64,000 nt of DNA, taken from Panulirus ornatus (lineage: Eukaryota; Arthropoda; Malacostraca; Decapoda; Palinuridae). The notes beneath the pieces were generated by a model, which saw only the letters and a list, made by a program, of their open reading frames with translations, did not search any database and had not been told where the DNA came from. This document shows positions 1 to 10,545 of the stretch, piece after piece. Position numbers and translations under genes: made by a program. The first letter of the stretch is position 1, and every line of letters starts with the position of its first letter. The stretch is from positions 30,749,443 to 30,813,442 of the forward strand of contig NC_092225.1 in NCBI RefSeq assembly GCF_036320965.1. Reading direction: 5' to 3'.

Positions 1-1065
1 CCTTTCTTAAAGGGGCAGCGTCTACTGAGGACTTTTCTCAGCGGGGACGATAAGCCTTAGCCTTTCACAAGACTGAGTATAATGAGTGTATGATTACGAC
101 CAGGGCAATGATCATGATGACACCGCCAGGATAACGTTCGTACACGATACTGGGTAATCTTGAGCTCAGAGTAAAAGAGGGACGTTCCCTAAGCCATTAC
201 ATAGTTTGGGTGTCAGCACACCAACCTCGGGTCGAGAGTTGTCAGCGACTCGTCTGTGGATGTGAGAGGCAGCAGGCGGGTCTGCTTCTGCTTAGACGGG
301 TCGCGAGAGGTTGAACACCTCACACTCACCGCAGCCAGTTCGCACAGGATCACCTGTCGATTTCCAACGCCATGAAAGGCTCTGAGGTCAAAACTTTGGC
401 AGTGACCTGGACTGAGTTAACACCAGTACTCCTCTGGACGTTAACGGAGTGTGTAGGGCTTCACACGTCCTCCTGGTGGGAGCCATGGTCCCTGGCCATG
501 GTCAAGGGCGGATGTCCTACGGCGCAAAGTACACCACAGTGTGTAGCCCTTGATAAGGGGGAAGGGAAGCCTCGTAGGATGACGTCACAGTCTCTCTAGT
601 TGGATGACATCATCGGCAACTTTGCTTCATCAGAATTTCTCATCTTTAAAAAACAACCAACGGAAGAATCAACACTTCAATTAGGAATGACAGGTTCTAC
701 GTTCATTTCTTATACACATCCGTTAAAAAAGATGAACTACGGGGATCGCAGATGGGTTCAGAAAGGCATCTTCTCAAGTTGGTATGGAAGAGAACAGATG
801 CGATGCTGGACATAGTCATATCAAAGGTCTCAGGTGGGTTGGTCTGAGGTCTACCTCACTGACAGCTTCAACACGACCTCGGTACGGTTGGCCGGCAGGC
901 CCGCCGCTCTCTGGAGACTACCAGATTCTCTGCTCTCGGTCATGAGGGATCCAGTGGTGTTGAGAATCCATGAACCTGGCTCATGATGCTTCCGTCGTGA
1001 CGCTGAGGGCTATGGATTTACCGATGAAAGATGAGTTCTCTTCATCTGTTGTGGGTTTGTAACCT
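1..1065. other. Unique sequence, no gene recognised
   Basis: Mixed-composition sequence. Open frames are short (under 76 codons) and have no recognisable domain. One perfect CRE-type octamer TGACGTCA lies at 580-587. I see no RNA gene or transposon. Confidence 0.5.
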
Positions 1066-1095
1066 GATCTATATATCTATCTATCTATCTATCTA

Positions 1096-1186
<91 letters not shown>
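1066..1186. repeat. Compound (TATC)n(TA)n microsatellite
   Basis: About 30 bases of TATC repeats run directly into a perfect (TA)n of roughly 85 bases. The same TATC-to-TA order recurs at 27615-27742. Confidence 0.97.
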
Positions 1187-1188
<2 letters not shown>

Positions 1189-1557
1189 ACGTATATCTCT
1201 GAGGTTATGATATACTCCCTATTCTCGCAAGTATACAAGGTCTTATGACATTATACCTACACTGGTCTCCGGAACCGCAAAGTACACTAAAAACTCCCTT
1301 ACAAAAACTAAGATGCCCACCTCAAAGATGTGCGTCTGGCAAGAGTGAGCGATTAAGCTGCGCGTTGGCATGGGATGTTTAGCATCCCAGCACGGGATGA
1401 TGTAATGGATGCGGAAACAAAGCGAGGCAACCACGTCAATACTACCTTACCTTACACAGACAAGACGAATGTAATGACCATCGTCGCTAAAGGATGGTAT
1501 TTGTCACAAATCAACTTCACTGAAATTCTGAAAGTTGCAAATTTCAGCGTTGAGCGG

Positions 1558-1560
<3 letters not shown>

Positions 1561-1627
<67 letters not shown>
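1561..1627. repeat. (TG)n microsatellite
   Basis: Perfect TG dinucleotide tract of about 67 bases. It produces spurious Cys-Val and His-Thr frames on the two strands. Confidence 0.98.
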
Positions 1628-1628
<1 letters not shown>

Positions 1629-2225
1629 AACCCTGTGAAGTCGCCGAGACCCCAACGCTCCTCACACTGCCACAGTTCCACTCACTGCTCATGCTCAGTA
1701 ACCTCTCGACTGTGCAAGGTGAAGTACGTGTGGCCTCTTCTCGCGGGATGTCTCCTGTTACACTTTGAAAATGTTTGTTTTCGGAGTATTATCTTAACTC
1801 ACCAACAGTGATTTGCGGATTTTGAGGAACATACACAAAGACAAGGTATAGTTGAAGCATCATTTGCTCGTTATGAAGGTTGTAGGAGGTTGTGGGTTTA
1901 GTTTTCCAACTAGACTACTGAAAGAATTTACCTCATCTTTTCACAGTATCAAATATTTACTGAACTATAACCAAACAGGATGACCTTGTGTCATCATCCG
2001 TCAGTTCTACTGTAGCTGTATTATACTGTATCGTACGTGAACATGGGACAAACCACCACGGTCTTACAGCATGAACACAGCAGAGCCAAACAGCCCGCCC
2101 TGCGAGAGGCTGTTGGCATTCTACCACACAACCACCAACACTGGACGTCCTCACGTGTACAACCCAGGGTTTCGGCCTAAGCCGGTTGCACCGGTTCCTG
2201 TTTGGTTCATGTATTACGTAACCGG
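1628..2225. other. Unique sequence, nothing recognised
   Basis: No long frame, no RNA-like fold and no recognisable transposon on either strand. Confidence 0.45.
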
Positions 2226-2468
2226 TTAGGTTAGTGACGGGGGGGGGGGGGATTAAGGCTGGGTTAGTGACTTAGGGGTTAAGGCTGGGTTAGTGACAGG
2301 GGGGGTGAAGGCTGAGTCAGTGACAAGGGGCTAAAGCTGAGTTAATGACAGGGGGTTAAGGCTGGAATAGTGACAGGGGGTGTTAAGGCTGGGTTAATGA
2401 CAGTGGGTGTTAAGGCTGGGTTAGTGACAGGGGGTGTTAAGGTTGGGTTAATGGCTACGCGTTAAGGT
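2226..2468. repeat. Degenerate 27-bp minisatellite
   Basis: About eight diverged copies of a unit reading GTTAGTGACAGGGGG followed by TGTTAAGGCTGG. Copies differ by length changes in the G run, so the array is old or fast-mutating. The first copy carries a run of about a dozen G. Confidence 0.85.
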
Positions 2469-4602
2469 GGAGTATTTTTTCTCCTCGTTACTGAGCCATT
2501 TTGATTCCTACTTGACATTCTGTAACGGATGGAAGTCTCGTGGTTGTGACATCATCTGATGGAAGGCAACACGTCACACGTCCCATATGCCGGAGCGACA
2601 TGGGAGTTCCCGAAAACGTTAGTAACGTGTTTCCTGAATACGTACGTGTCTGTACGCCAGAACCAAGTGTTGACTTACGTCAATCATAAACATTTTGCCC
2701 CCACGACCAAGTGTTGAGGAGAGAACTGCATTGTAATATTTGAGTTGACCGCTGAAGTTGATAAACGTTGTGGTAGCTGGCTGTGCAATGTCTGCAACTT
2801 GCCGTAGGATTGACTGTGCTTGGATATCATTTCATGTGGTCGGTCCTTAAAGGAAACGCGATTTTGCCCTTTAATATCCGGTTCATTGTTAATCGACAAC
2901 ACAGCTGGGGGTTACTTATAAGAAAAAATAAACATGACCATCCTATATTTGACCCGTTTTTAAGTTGTTTCAGTAAACATATTTCTTTTTCATTTTTCTG
3001 ACGATGTATATATCCACTGGAACACCCTAATAGGCTTATCTCATTCACATCTGAACTGAAGTAACTAACAATACGAAGTTATCTTTATATAGTTATTTCA
3101 TCACTGGTAATACACATACATCTTTGTTAGATGTGAGTTGTTGTTATGTTAGATGACTATATGAACAGCTAATGTTATATTGTCTGGCACTTGCAAAATC
3201 AACCTGTGTCTGGTGTTTTTAACTTTTCTATGCCTTGTACCTAACATAGTCTGTGTCTTATTACATGGCTTTGAATCATTGATCGTTTTCTGTATTTATA
3301 CAGTTCTGTAGTGTTCCCTGTCTGTCTTGTGTGGGTAGTAGCTGTGAGTACTATCAGACGTGGCACAATCTACACATAATAACGAAATTGGGTTTAAGGA
3401 TGATGTTGAAAATACATTTATTCCACTGCAGAACACACTGCCATCCCTTGTAATGGAAAGATGAGTTTCGCGTCTCAAGGTTTCGGAGTAACCCGGTCAT
3501 TTAACAATCATCCAATGGACGTGTAAATGTAGGTACACCGCTGAACTTTCGTTGTGTTTAGAATGCTGAACTCGTATGTTGTTTTTAGAGTGCTGGGATT
3601 TCGTACGCTTCACCACGTCAGACTCGAAAGATTCTGATGTGAATTATACTTGGTAGTCGTTACTGTAACTCTTGTGTGTTATCAGCAAAGTGCAGTGGTG
3701 TAGTCCACAGCTACAGCGAAGGGCTATATCTGTCTGAGGACTTCACGATACAATGTTAAGGTCGAGAAATTGCTGGGATGGAAAATGATAATGTGCCTTA
3801 ACGCCTCGATCGATGCAGACAGATATGCGAGTACCTGGGGTTGGCCACAAGCTCTTAGGTTGAACACCGAGATAAGGTCGAGACACAATGCTAATATCAA
3901 CACAGATGATACGAAAGCATCTAACCTTTATACTGAGACAAGAGCTCTCTGGGATGATACAGTGGGGAGCTGCTGGGAGACTTCATGTGATATCTACTGA
4001 AGGAAAGATGTTATGGGAAATATCAGAGCAGGTTGAATGTTCAACGTATGACGGGCAAACATGAGAGACTCCTTCACTTCCTCAGCGTACTAGAGCAGTA
4101 GTAACTTAACAAATGGAAACATGTAGCAACAATCACCCCAGTAGTACAGGCCCTCACTACATAGACTTACTCGCAGGGTAAGTCATGGACGGGGACAGAA
4201 GTCGGCTTCAGAAACTTAAAGGTCACTTTTTTCATATTTTTCCCCCGGCACAAACATGACATGTCTGTTGTGACGAGCACATGTTCGCGAATACCTGTTG
4301 GAGACGACGTATATCTGTCTGCATTCGAGGGATTCGGCCACACGGCTCAAAATTTCTGTCGTTGCAGACTTGAATGTTTACCTTTCCTGGGCATGCTCGA
4401 CGCGTCCGTTAGTTACTTCAAAAGAAACACCTCGCGTCCCCCCTGACACTTTACCTTGCTCAATTTCCTGTATTGCCTTTGGTATGGAGTCCCGTCTGAC
4501 GTCACAGAACAGCTTTGTATCAACATCATCATCATGGCCTCATAAGGATCTGCCTTAAAGCTGCATTTATTTTCTTACTTCATCGTCCTTGTTCTCCTAC
4601 AG
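2469..4602. other. Intergenic or intronic sequence, no gene recognised
   Basis: AT-leaning unique sequence with scattered short frames (60-76 codons) on both strands, none with a domain I recognise. A CRE-type TGACGTCA is at 4497-4504. The block ends in a pyrimidine-rich stretch that serves as a good splice acceptor for the candidate exon at 4603. Confidence 0.45.
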
Positions 4603-4675
4603 GCTGATCCAGCCTTCAGTGAGGAGATCAGGCCGCTGGGGCCTTGGTCTAGCTTGAGTGTGCGTCATTGTGTAG
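4603..4675 (+). CDS. Candidate internal exon of unknown gene
   Basis: Seen: a pyrimidine-rich tract ending in TCTCCTACAG immediately before 4603, then 73 bases, then a strong donor (TAG|GTGAGTGAG) at 4676. Of the three frames only the first is open throughout; it reads ADPAFSEEIRPLGPWSSL and continues SVRHCV, leaving phase 1. Known: this acceptor/donor pair matches the metazoan consensus. Inference: a small coding exon on the + strand, or a 5' non-coding exon. It does not join in frame to the exon at 31693 (that junction reaches a stop quickly), so it belongs to another transcript or to an untranslated leader. No family recognised. Confidence 0.3.
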
Positions 4676-4845
4676 GTGAGTGAGGGATGGGGGTGTAAGG
4701 GAACGCTGGTCCTGGCCTCGGCCGCAGTGTTGGGTTCTTGGGGGAGTGAGGGATCTCGGTATTGCTTTACCTAGCTGTCCCTCCCTCCTCCTTGCCTCCA
4801 GTTGAATTACAATGTCGCTTCTGAAAACACATGTCTTTAGGTCAT

Positions 4846-5036
4846 ATGGTATTTGATATGCTGATGTACGACCATTTGGTGTTCGACGTATCTATGTCCA
4901 AATTATCGGGTGTTTGAAATACTGATACCTGATCATTGGTGTGTGACGTACTGATGGCCACTCATTTAGTGTTCAACGGACTGATATTAGATTACTTGGT
5001 TATTGACACACCGACGTCCAATCATTTCGTCCTGTC
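4846..5036. repeat. Diverged 30-bp tandem repeat (6 copies)
   Basis: Six consecutive 29-31-bp units of the form TTTGATATGCTGATG plus a variable centre plus CATTTGGTG. Because the unit is about 30 bp the translation repeats every ten residues (around LVFDVLMATH). Divergence between copies is high. Confidence 0.7.
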
Positions 5037-5748
5037 ACACAAAGATCACTTTATAAATACATCATCTAGCTTATGTGTTACGCCAACCACCACAATGTCT
5101 TCATCACTAGGGAAGGGTCTTGCTACTGCTTCAAAGAAGGAAGAAAAGCCCATATACATATCCCTGATTAACACTATCCCATGTGTCCCCTGAAGAAGGG
5201 CCTCTGGTGTGTGTGTGTTGGGGGCTGCTACTGAGGCAAACTGGTCAGGTCCTGTGGCCTTGTAATCACAAGGTCCTCGGCATGTTGCTCTGGCTGGGGC
5301 GGCATCGTGATGGGTAAGGCATCTCACCCTCCAGTTCCCGCTCCATCATAGGTGTGAATGAATGACATTTGGCCCGGGATCCTACTGGGATCATACTGGT
5401 TTGTTTGGGACACCAGTAGCCCGCAGGTTCTGGGCCATATTGGATTGTGGGAAAATAAACCCTGGGGTATGATAGTGCAGTGTCCAAAAGGTAACTCGTG
5501 GGTGAAGAATCATATTGGTCTTCGTGCACTGCGGTAAACCACATTCCACGGGCTTAATAGTTTATCCAGCAGTGTCTGGTTTGACACGTCACTGTCCAGT
5601 GTCAAACTGGTCTATATAGGGGCTCAGCCCCCGAGGACGAGGTGCTCCTCTGGTGTCTGATGCTGAAGAGCTTAGTGACGTTAAAGGTGAGCGTCGGTAC
5701 GGACCACCTGGCGCGGCGCGTGTAACCCTCCCATACATACACTTCACC
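5037..5748. other. Unique sequence, nothing recognised
   Basis: Overlapping frames of up to 93 codons occur on the minus strand but show no domain. The stretch near 5290-5400 has short direct repeats (GGGATCCTACTGGGATC). Confidence 0.4.
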
Positions 5749-5794
5749 CACACACACACACACACACTGTATCAACACCACTATAACCACAACC

Positions 5795-5840
<46 letters not shown>
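5749..5840. repeat. Interrupted (CA)n microsatellite
   Basis: Two CA tracts (5749-5768 and 5798-5840) separated by about 30 unique bases. Confidence 0.95.
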
Positions 5841-5843
<3 letters not shown>

Positions 5844-6179
5844 ACTGTCACTTCCACCACAGCCTCTCCCTCCCTCCATACATACACACTGGGGTTATAA
5901 CCCCTTCCCTCCCAGCTCACAGTCCACACCTAAGGTCAGCGTCTGTTAAATTGATAACAATATAAATGTGATGCTGTAGGCACGGTGTTGCTGACAGTGT
6001 CAGAATGGAGTGGGCGGCGCATCATATGGTATAGACAACTGCCACACAGAGTGGTCAGGGCACCGGAGGTTATCACCCATCGCAAGTTGGGTCAGGTCAA
6101 GTGGCTACCAGATATCAAGACATGGGTCAAGAACTTACGTGTCTGCTGCCACGGGTTATCTACTGCTGTGTAGATGTTG

Positions 6180-6395
6180 GTGGGTAGTGTTAGAGGATGT
6201 AGGTGACAGGGGAAAGAGCAAGGGAGGGTAGTGCCAGGGATGTTAGTGACAGGGGACAGTGTCACAGGAGGGCAGTGCCAGGGAAGGAAGAGCCAGGGAG
6301 GCACAGCCGAGGAGGGTAGTGCTAGGGAGGTAGTGTTAGGGATGTTAATGAAAGGAGGGCACTGCCAGGGAGAGTACAGAACCAGGGCTGGCACT
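6180..6395. repeat. Irregular G-rich minisatellite
   Basis: Repeating words AGTGCCAGGGA, GTTAGTGACAGGGG and GATGTTAGTG at irregular 18-25-bp spacing. The minus frame across it is Pro-rich only because of the repeat. Confidence 0.65.
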
Positions 6396-7124
6396 TGCTT
6401 TAGTATGTTCTAGAATACACAGAAGTTGACCATGTATGTATGCATGTATGTATGTACGTATTATATTAACTATATCTCACACTTCGTGCTGCTGTGTCGA
6501 CTTGAGTTGACCCGCTGACTTATCTGTGATGATGCCTCATACAGACGATCCAGGAGAGTCAAAACCATGATAAATGAGTACAGCTGTTGTCTTTGTCGCT
6601 TCGAACAAACTGGTGGTCAGCCTTAAAGTGCCTGCGGTAAGTGACTGGCCGGCGACGCTCGTAAAGCCAACACAAGACACTATCTTGCCTTCTCCAGTGT
6701 CCCACTGTAATTCTGACTCCAAGTGCCTAAGCGGCACTCGACCCAGCAGCCGGTGCCGGCGTTACAACCACACGCCACACACAAGACGCATGGCCGCACC
6801 TGTATGTACATCATGGCCGTCAACCCGGTGCCATCCACCCCTGAGAACCTTCCCGACAACCTCGACTTGACCAGATCGACTGAGCGAGAGTTGTATACGA
6901 CAGTTCTGCAACTCTTGATACCTCAGGTTCCTGACGGTGGTCAGTGGAGGACGCTGACGCCGACCGTGGGACTCACCTGGCTGGTAGTGGTGGCTCCTGC
7001 TCCAGTAGGGTAGTGACGGAGACAACGTTGGGATCCGCTCGTCCGTGACACGAGTCTCCATCAGTGGAGTTACTTTACTCGTGGCCGTGAGGGAAGACAT
7101 CGTCCTCTTAGGTATGAATCGTGA
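6396..7124. other. Unique sequence, nothing recognised
   Basis: Moderately GC-rich with overlapping frames on both strands up to about 110 codons. No splice-bounded frame or domain could be supported. Confidence 0.4.
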
Positions 7125-7205
7125 CCTCCTCCCGCCACGTCCATCAGGCGACCTCTTCCCGCCACGTCCATCAGGCGACCTCCTCCCGCCACGTCCATCA
7201 CACGA
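7125..7205. repeat. 27-bp tandem repeat, 3 copies
   Basis: Three near-identical 27-bp units (CCTCCTCCCGCCACGTCC then ATCAGGCGA). The plus frame gives a nine-residue repeat DLLPPRPSG. No other coding evidence. Confidence 0.9.
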
Positions 7206-7278
7206 CGCGAGCAGCTCTGCTGACGTCGTGGGAACAAGAGTGAGAAGTGATGCGACATGTGATCGTCTCTGGCACCTC

Positions 7279-7362
7279 CAGCTGTCACTGACAGCTGATT
7301 CAATCTTGTGGTGGCAGTGGTGGTCGTCATACCTGACACCTCCAGCTGTCAGTGACAGCTGG
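7279..7362. repeat. Duplicated short hairpin
   Basis: Two copies of an inverted repeat 63 bp apart. First: CAGCTGTCA-C-TGACAGCTG at 7279-7297. Second: CCAGCTGTCA-G-TGACAGCTGG at 7342-7362. The shared flank (CACCTC) shows the hairpins are a direct duplication. Each arm holds the E-box CAGCTG. Confidence 0.85.
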
Positions 7363-7560
7363 TGTAGCCCTGTGGTCTGTCATTACCATGATCTGGATCT
7401 CGAGACAAACCCAGCTGTCGTACCTTTGCCATGTGTTGTAGTGTCAGCAGGTCCTCCTGACTGACTCATGCCATGCTGCAGTGTCATGTGGTGTCAGATG
7501 TTGTATCCCTGAGTCTTACAAACATGACAGTTTCTAGTTGTGATCTTGGACTTACTACGG

Positions 7561-7772
7561 CGTGTGTTGTGGTGGTGTGTAGTGTGGTGGTGTGTGGTGT
7601 AGTGGTATGTGGTGTGGTGGTGTAGTGGTGTAGTGGTGTGGTGGTGTGTGGTATGGTGGTGTAGTGGTGTGTGGTGTGGTGGTGTAGTGGTTTGTGGTGT
7701 GGTGGTGTAGTGGTGTGTGGTGTGGTGGTGTAGTGGTGTGTGGTGTAGTGGTGTGTGGTGTAGTGGTGTGTG
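7561..7772. repeat. GTGGT-rich minisatellite
   Basis: About 210 bases of GTGGTGTAGTGG-type words with irregular period, strongly G/T on the + strand. Confidence 0.92.
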
Positions 7773-8014
7773 GTAGGGTTATCTGTCGTTGTCCTGGAAG
7801 CTGCACGTTCCTGGCTCTGTCAGCATCGCTGAATAGAATGAATTCTCCGTTGGCGTCACGTAATCATACGACCTTAACAACATTATATGTTATAGACTGA
7901 CGTCTAAGTTTGGCATAAGCCAGGGGTCTGTTTGGCCATGTGTATCAACACGAACATGATGGTTGATGAACGGCATGCTACTATCTCTGTCCAGCCCTGT
8001 GTCATCACCGTCAG

Positions 8015-8015
<1 letters not shown>

Positions 8016-8065
<50 letters not shown>

Positions 8066-8135
8066 AGGACCGTCACCTGCTGGTGGAAAGCAATTGAGAG
8101 GCTGGTGAGGCGCGGCGGCTCAGGCCGGTGGTAGG

Positions 8136-8194
<59 letters not shown>

Positions 8195-8195
8195 C

Positions 8196-8270
<75 letters not shown>
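8016..8270. repeat. Microsatellite cluster (TG)n, (TG)n(GA)n
   Basis: Perfect (TG)n at 8016-8063, then a second (TG)n at 8141-8192 that runs within 6 bases into perfect (GA)n at 8198-8270. Confidence 0.97.
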
Positions 8271-8272
<2 letters not shown>

Positions 8273-8911
8273 TAGCGGCGCGCGCCTGGTAATGTTACTG
8301 CATGACCCAGGCTCATAGGACGGCAGGAGGCGCGCCAGGGCGCCCGGTGGAGGTAACTTCTGCGTCGGCGAGGGGAGGTTGGAGGGGCCAGGCGAGGGAG
8401 GGAGGGAGGCAACGGGCGTAGTGGAGGGAGGCTGGAGGGGCAGGGTGATGATGGGGGCGAGGTATCATTTGAATGAGGACAGTGAGGGACGGGAGATGCT
8501 GGAGGGGTTTGTGTGTGTGTGACTGTCTTCACGTGCCCGGGGGTGGGGGGTCTGCCTGGCCAGCACGCCGGCTCCTCTGGCGCAACCCACCAGGTTGGAA
8601 CACCCCCTCCTCCTCCTCCTCCTCCTCCCCTTCTCACCCCCGTCATCCACTACAGGTCTTAAGTCTCCCCCCCTCCACCCCCCCACCCCCCAGCACAACG
8701 CTCCTACTCTAGGAGTGAGGTTGGCTCAGCTTAATACTCCCCTCCTGTTTTTAACTGTGGTTTCAGCGGGATGTAAACAACACACTTTGTATGTACGTAT
8801 GTTTACGTAAATGTTCACCGTTTCCCGCGTAGCGAGGTACCGCCAAGAACAAATGAAGAACACCCTCATTTGCTCACATCCACTCTCAAGGTGTCATATC
8901 TATTGTACCCA
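8271..8911. other. GC-rich block, no gene supported
   Basis: High-GC, pyrimidine/purine-skewed sequence (GGAGG and CTCCTC runs). Overlapping frames on both strands are low in complexity. At 8815-8850 there is a weak match to the LINE 3' tail core (TTTCCCGCGTAGCGAGGTAC). Confidence 0.45.
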
Positions 8912-9170
8912 CACCATCTGTCGTGGGTGGGTCTGGTGCTGGCCTCACCCACCCACACCATCTGTCGTGGGTGGGTCTGGTACTGGCCTCACCCACCCGC
9001 ACCATCTATCGTGGGTGGGTCTGGTGCTGGCCACACCCGCCCACATCATCTGTTGTGGGTGGGTCTGGTACTGGCCTCACCCGCCCACATCATCTGTTGT
9101 GGGTGGGTCTGGTGCTGGCCTCACCCGCCCACATCATCTGTTGTGGGTGGGTCTGGTGCTGGCCCCACAC
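8912..9170. repeat. 44-bp minisatellite with internal hairpin
   Basis: Six copies of a 44-bp unit. Each holds GTGGGTGGGT and, 14 bases later, its reverse complement ACCCACCCAC. In later copies the right arm is ACCCGCCCAC, which can still pair as G-U in RNA. Because 44 is not a multiple of 3, all three plus frames stay open through the array; these frames are artefacts. Confidence 0.93.
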
Positions 9171-9243
9171 CAATATGTGTCAGCTACCTGCCTCAGGAAC
9201 GTTTTCTCTGTAATTCTTTACGCGAAGGTAAGAATCCTCCAGC

Positions 9244-9245
<2 letters not shown>

Positions 9246-9329
<84 letters not shown>

Positions 9330-9357
9330 TGTAACCCCCCTCGCATACCGTATGCAC
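9246..9357. repeat. (GA)n with conserved GGGGGTGTAACCCCC flank
   Basis: Perfect (GA)n to 9324 followed by GGGGGTGTAACCCCC (a 5-bp stem) and then CATACCGTATGCACTAGTG. The same GA-plus-flank arrangement is found at 13140-13253, so this is a dispersed repeat, not an isolated microsatellite. Confidence 0.88.
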
Positions 9358-9728
9358 TAGTGTACTGCGCATTTCTGGTGCATGTGCCTGTGCACTGAGC
9401 ATTTCTGGTGAGTATGTCTGTGTACTGCGCATTTCTGGTGAGTATGTCTGTGTACTGCGCATTTCTGGTGTGAGTGTGTCTGTGTACTGCGCATTTCTGG
9501 TGAGTATGTCTGTGTACTGCGCATTTTTGGTGAGTATGTCTGTGTACTGCGCATTTCTGGTGAGTATGTCTGTGTACTGCGCATTTCTGGTATGTCTGTG
9601 TACTGCGCATTTCTGGTGAGTGTGTCTGTGTACTGCGCATTTCTGGTGAGTATGTCTGTGTACTGCGCATTTCTGGTGAGTATGTCTGTGTACTGCGCAT
9701 TTCTGGTGAGTGTGTCAGTGTACTGCAT
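9358..9728. repeat. 30-bp minisatellite, about 12 copies
   Basis: Unit TGTGTACTGCGCATTTCTGG followed by TGAGTATGTC. Most copies are identical; a few have 4-base deletions or TGAGTGTGTC endings. The unit keeps the minus frame open (a ten-residue repeat around RNAQYTDILT). High identity points to recent expansion. Confidence 0.95.
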
Positions 9729-10376
9729 GGGAGTAAGTCTGTACAAATGGTCTTAAGCGCCCACTCGTGTATGTGTTACGTTAACTAACTGGTCAGACCA
9801 CATGGGAATCCGTTGTCTCACCTCCCATGACCTGTCTGCATGACCACACGTGTACTGCTCTAGCTGGTTGACCCCCCACCTCCCCACGTAACCCCCTTTC
9901 TCTAACCTATTCTGAGACCCCGATGTGGCTGACCCCCACCAGACCCCCTTGGGGCGGCCTGCGAGACCGTGGCACGTCATCACGTAGTCGGAGGAGCTTC
10001 GCGTGTCTCCCTCCCTCCCTCCAGCCTCACAGGTCCCACAGGCTGGGTGCATTACCACTTTAGCACATAGGACGCACATCATCAAGCAAGCAGCGGGAGC
10101 ATCGGTAAACCCTGGCCCCCATACCCGAGTACCTGGGTTCGCGCCCATTTTTCAGGCCCGTTAGGGTGCCTCCGTCAGGCAGCGCGGAACGGACGCTGCC
10201 GAAGGCCAGCAGACAACTGTCGTACAAAAAAAAAACAAAAAAAAAGAAACATTAGTATCCCCCCCCTTGGGAAATTATAGGAAAAAATATATGAAGATAT
10301 TTATATCCGACTCGACTGAGTTTTCTTTTTTTCTTATTCTTATTCTTGGTAAAGGCCGTAATCATGGTGCTGAACA
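9729..10376. other. Unique sequence with a tRNA-like B box
   Basis: No gene. Around 10130-10150 the string CTGGGTTCGCGCCC resembles a pol III B box, but no matching A box or cloverleaf could be drawn. Poly-A rich spacer follows at 10225-10250. Confidence 0.4.
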
Positions 10377-10471
10377 AACACACACACACACACACACACA
10401 GAGTAGGAAAATTCTAATTTCCTTTTTTTTTCTCACCAAAAAAGGTTCTTAATAGAAAATTTTTATTCTTA

Positions 10472-10474
<3 letters not shown>

Positions 10475-10543
<69 letters not shown>
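10475..10543. repeat. (GA)n microsatellite
   Basis: Perfect GA tract of about 69 bases, purines on +. A smaller CA tract lies at 10377-10401. Confidence 0.97.

Positions 10544-10545
<2 letters not shown>

Noticed and set aside
5046..5327. 93-codon minus frame ending in a charged segment
   Set aside because: No domain, no splice-bounded extent, and other frames of similar length overlap it.
8811..9398. 195-codon and overlapping plus frames
   Set aside because: Openness comes from the 44-bp minisatellite cycling through all three frames and then a GA tract.
9358..9728. CRISPR-like array
   Set aside because: Direct 30-bp repeats with no unique spacers, in eukaryotic DNA; it is a minisatellite.
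10130..10150. tRNA gene suggested by GGGTTCGCGCCC
   Set aside because: No cloverleaf can be drawn around it.
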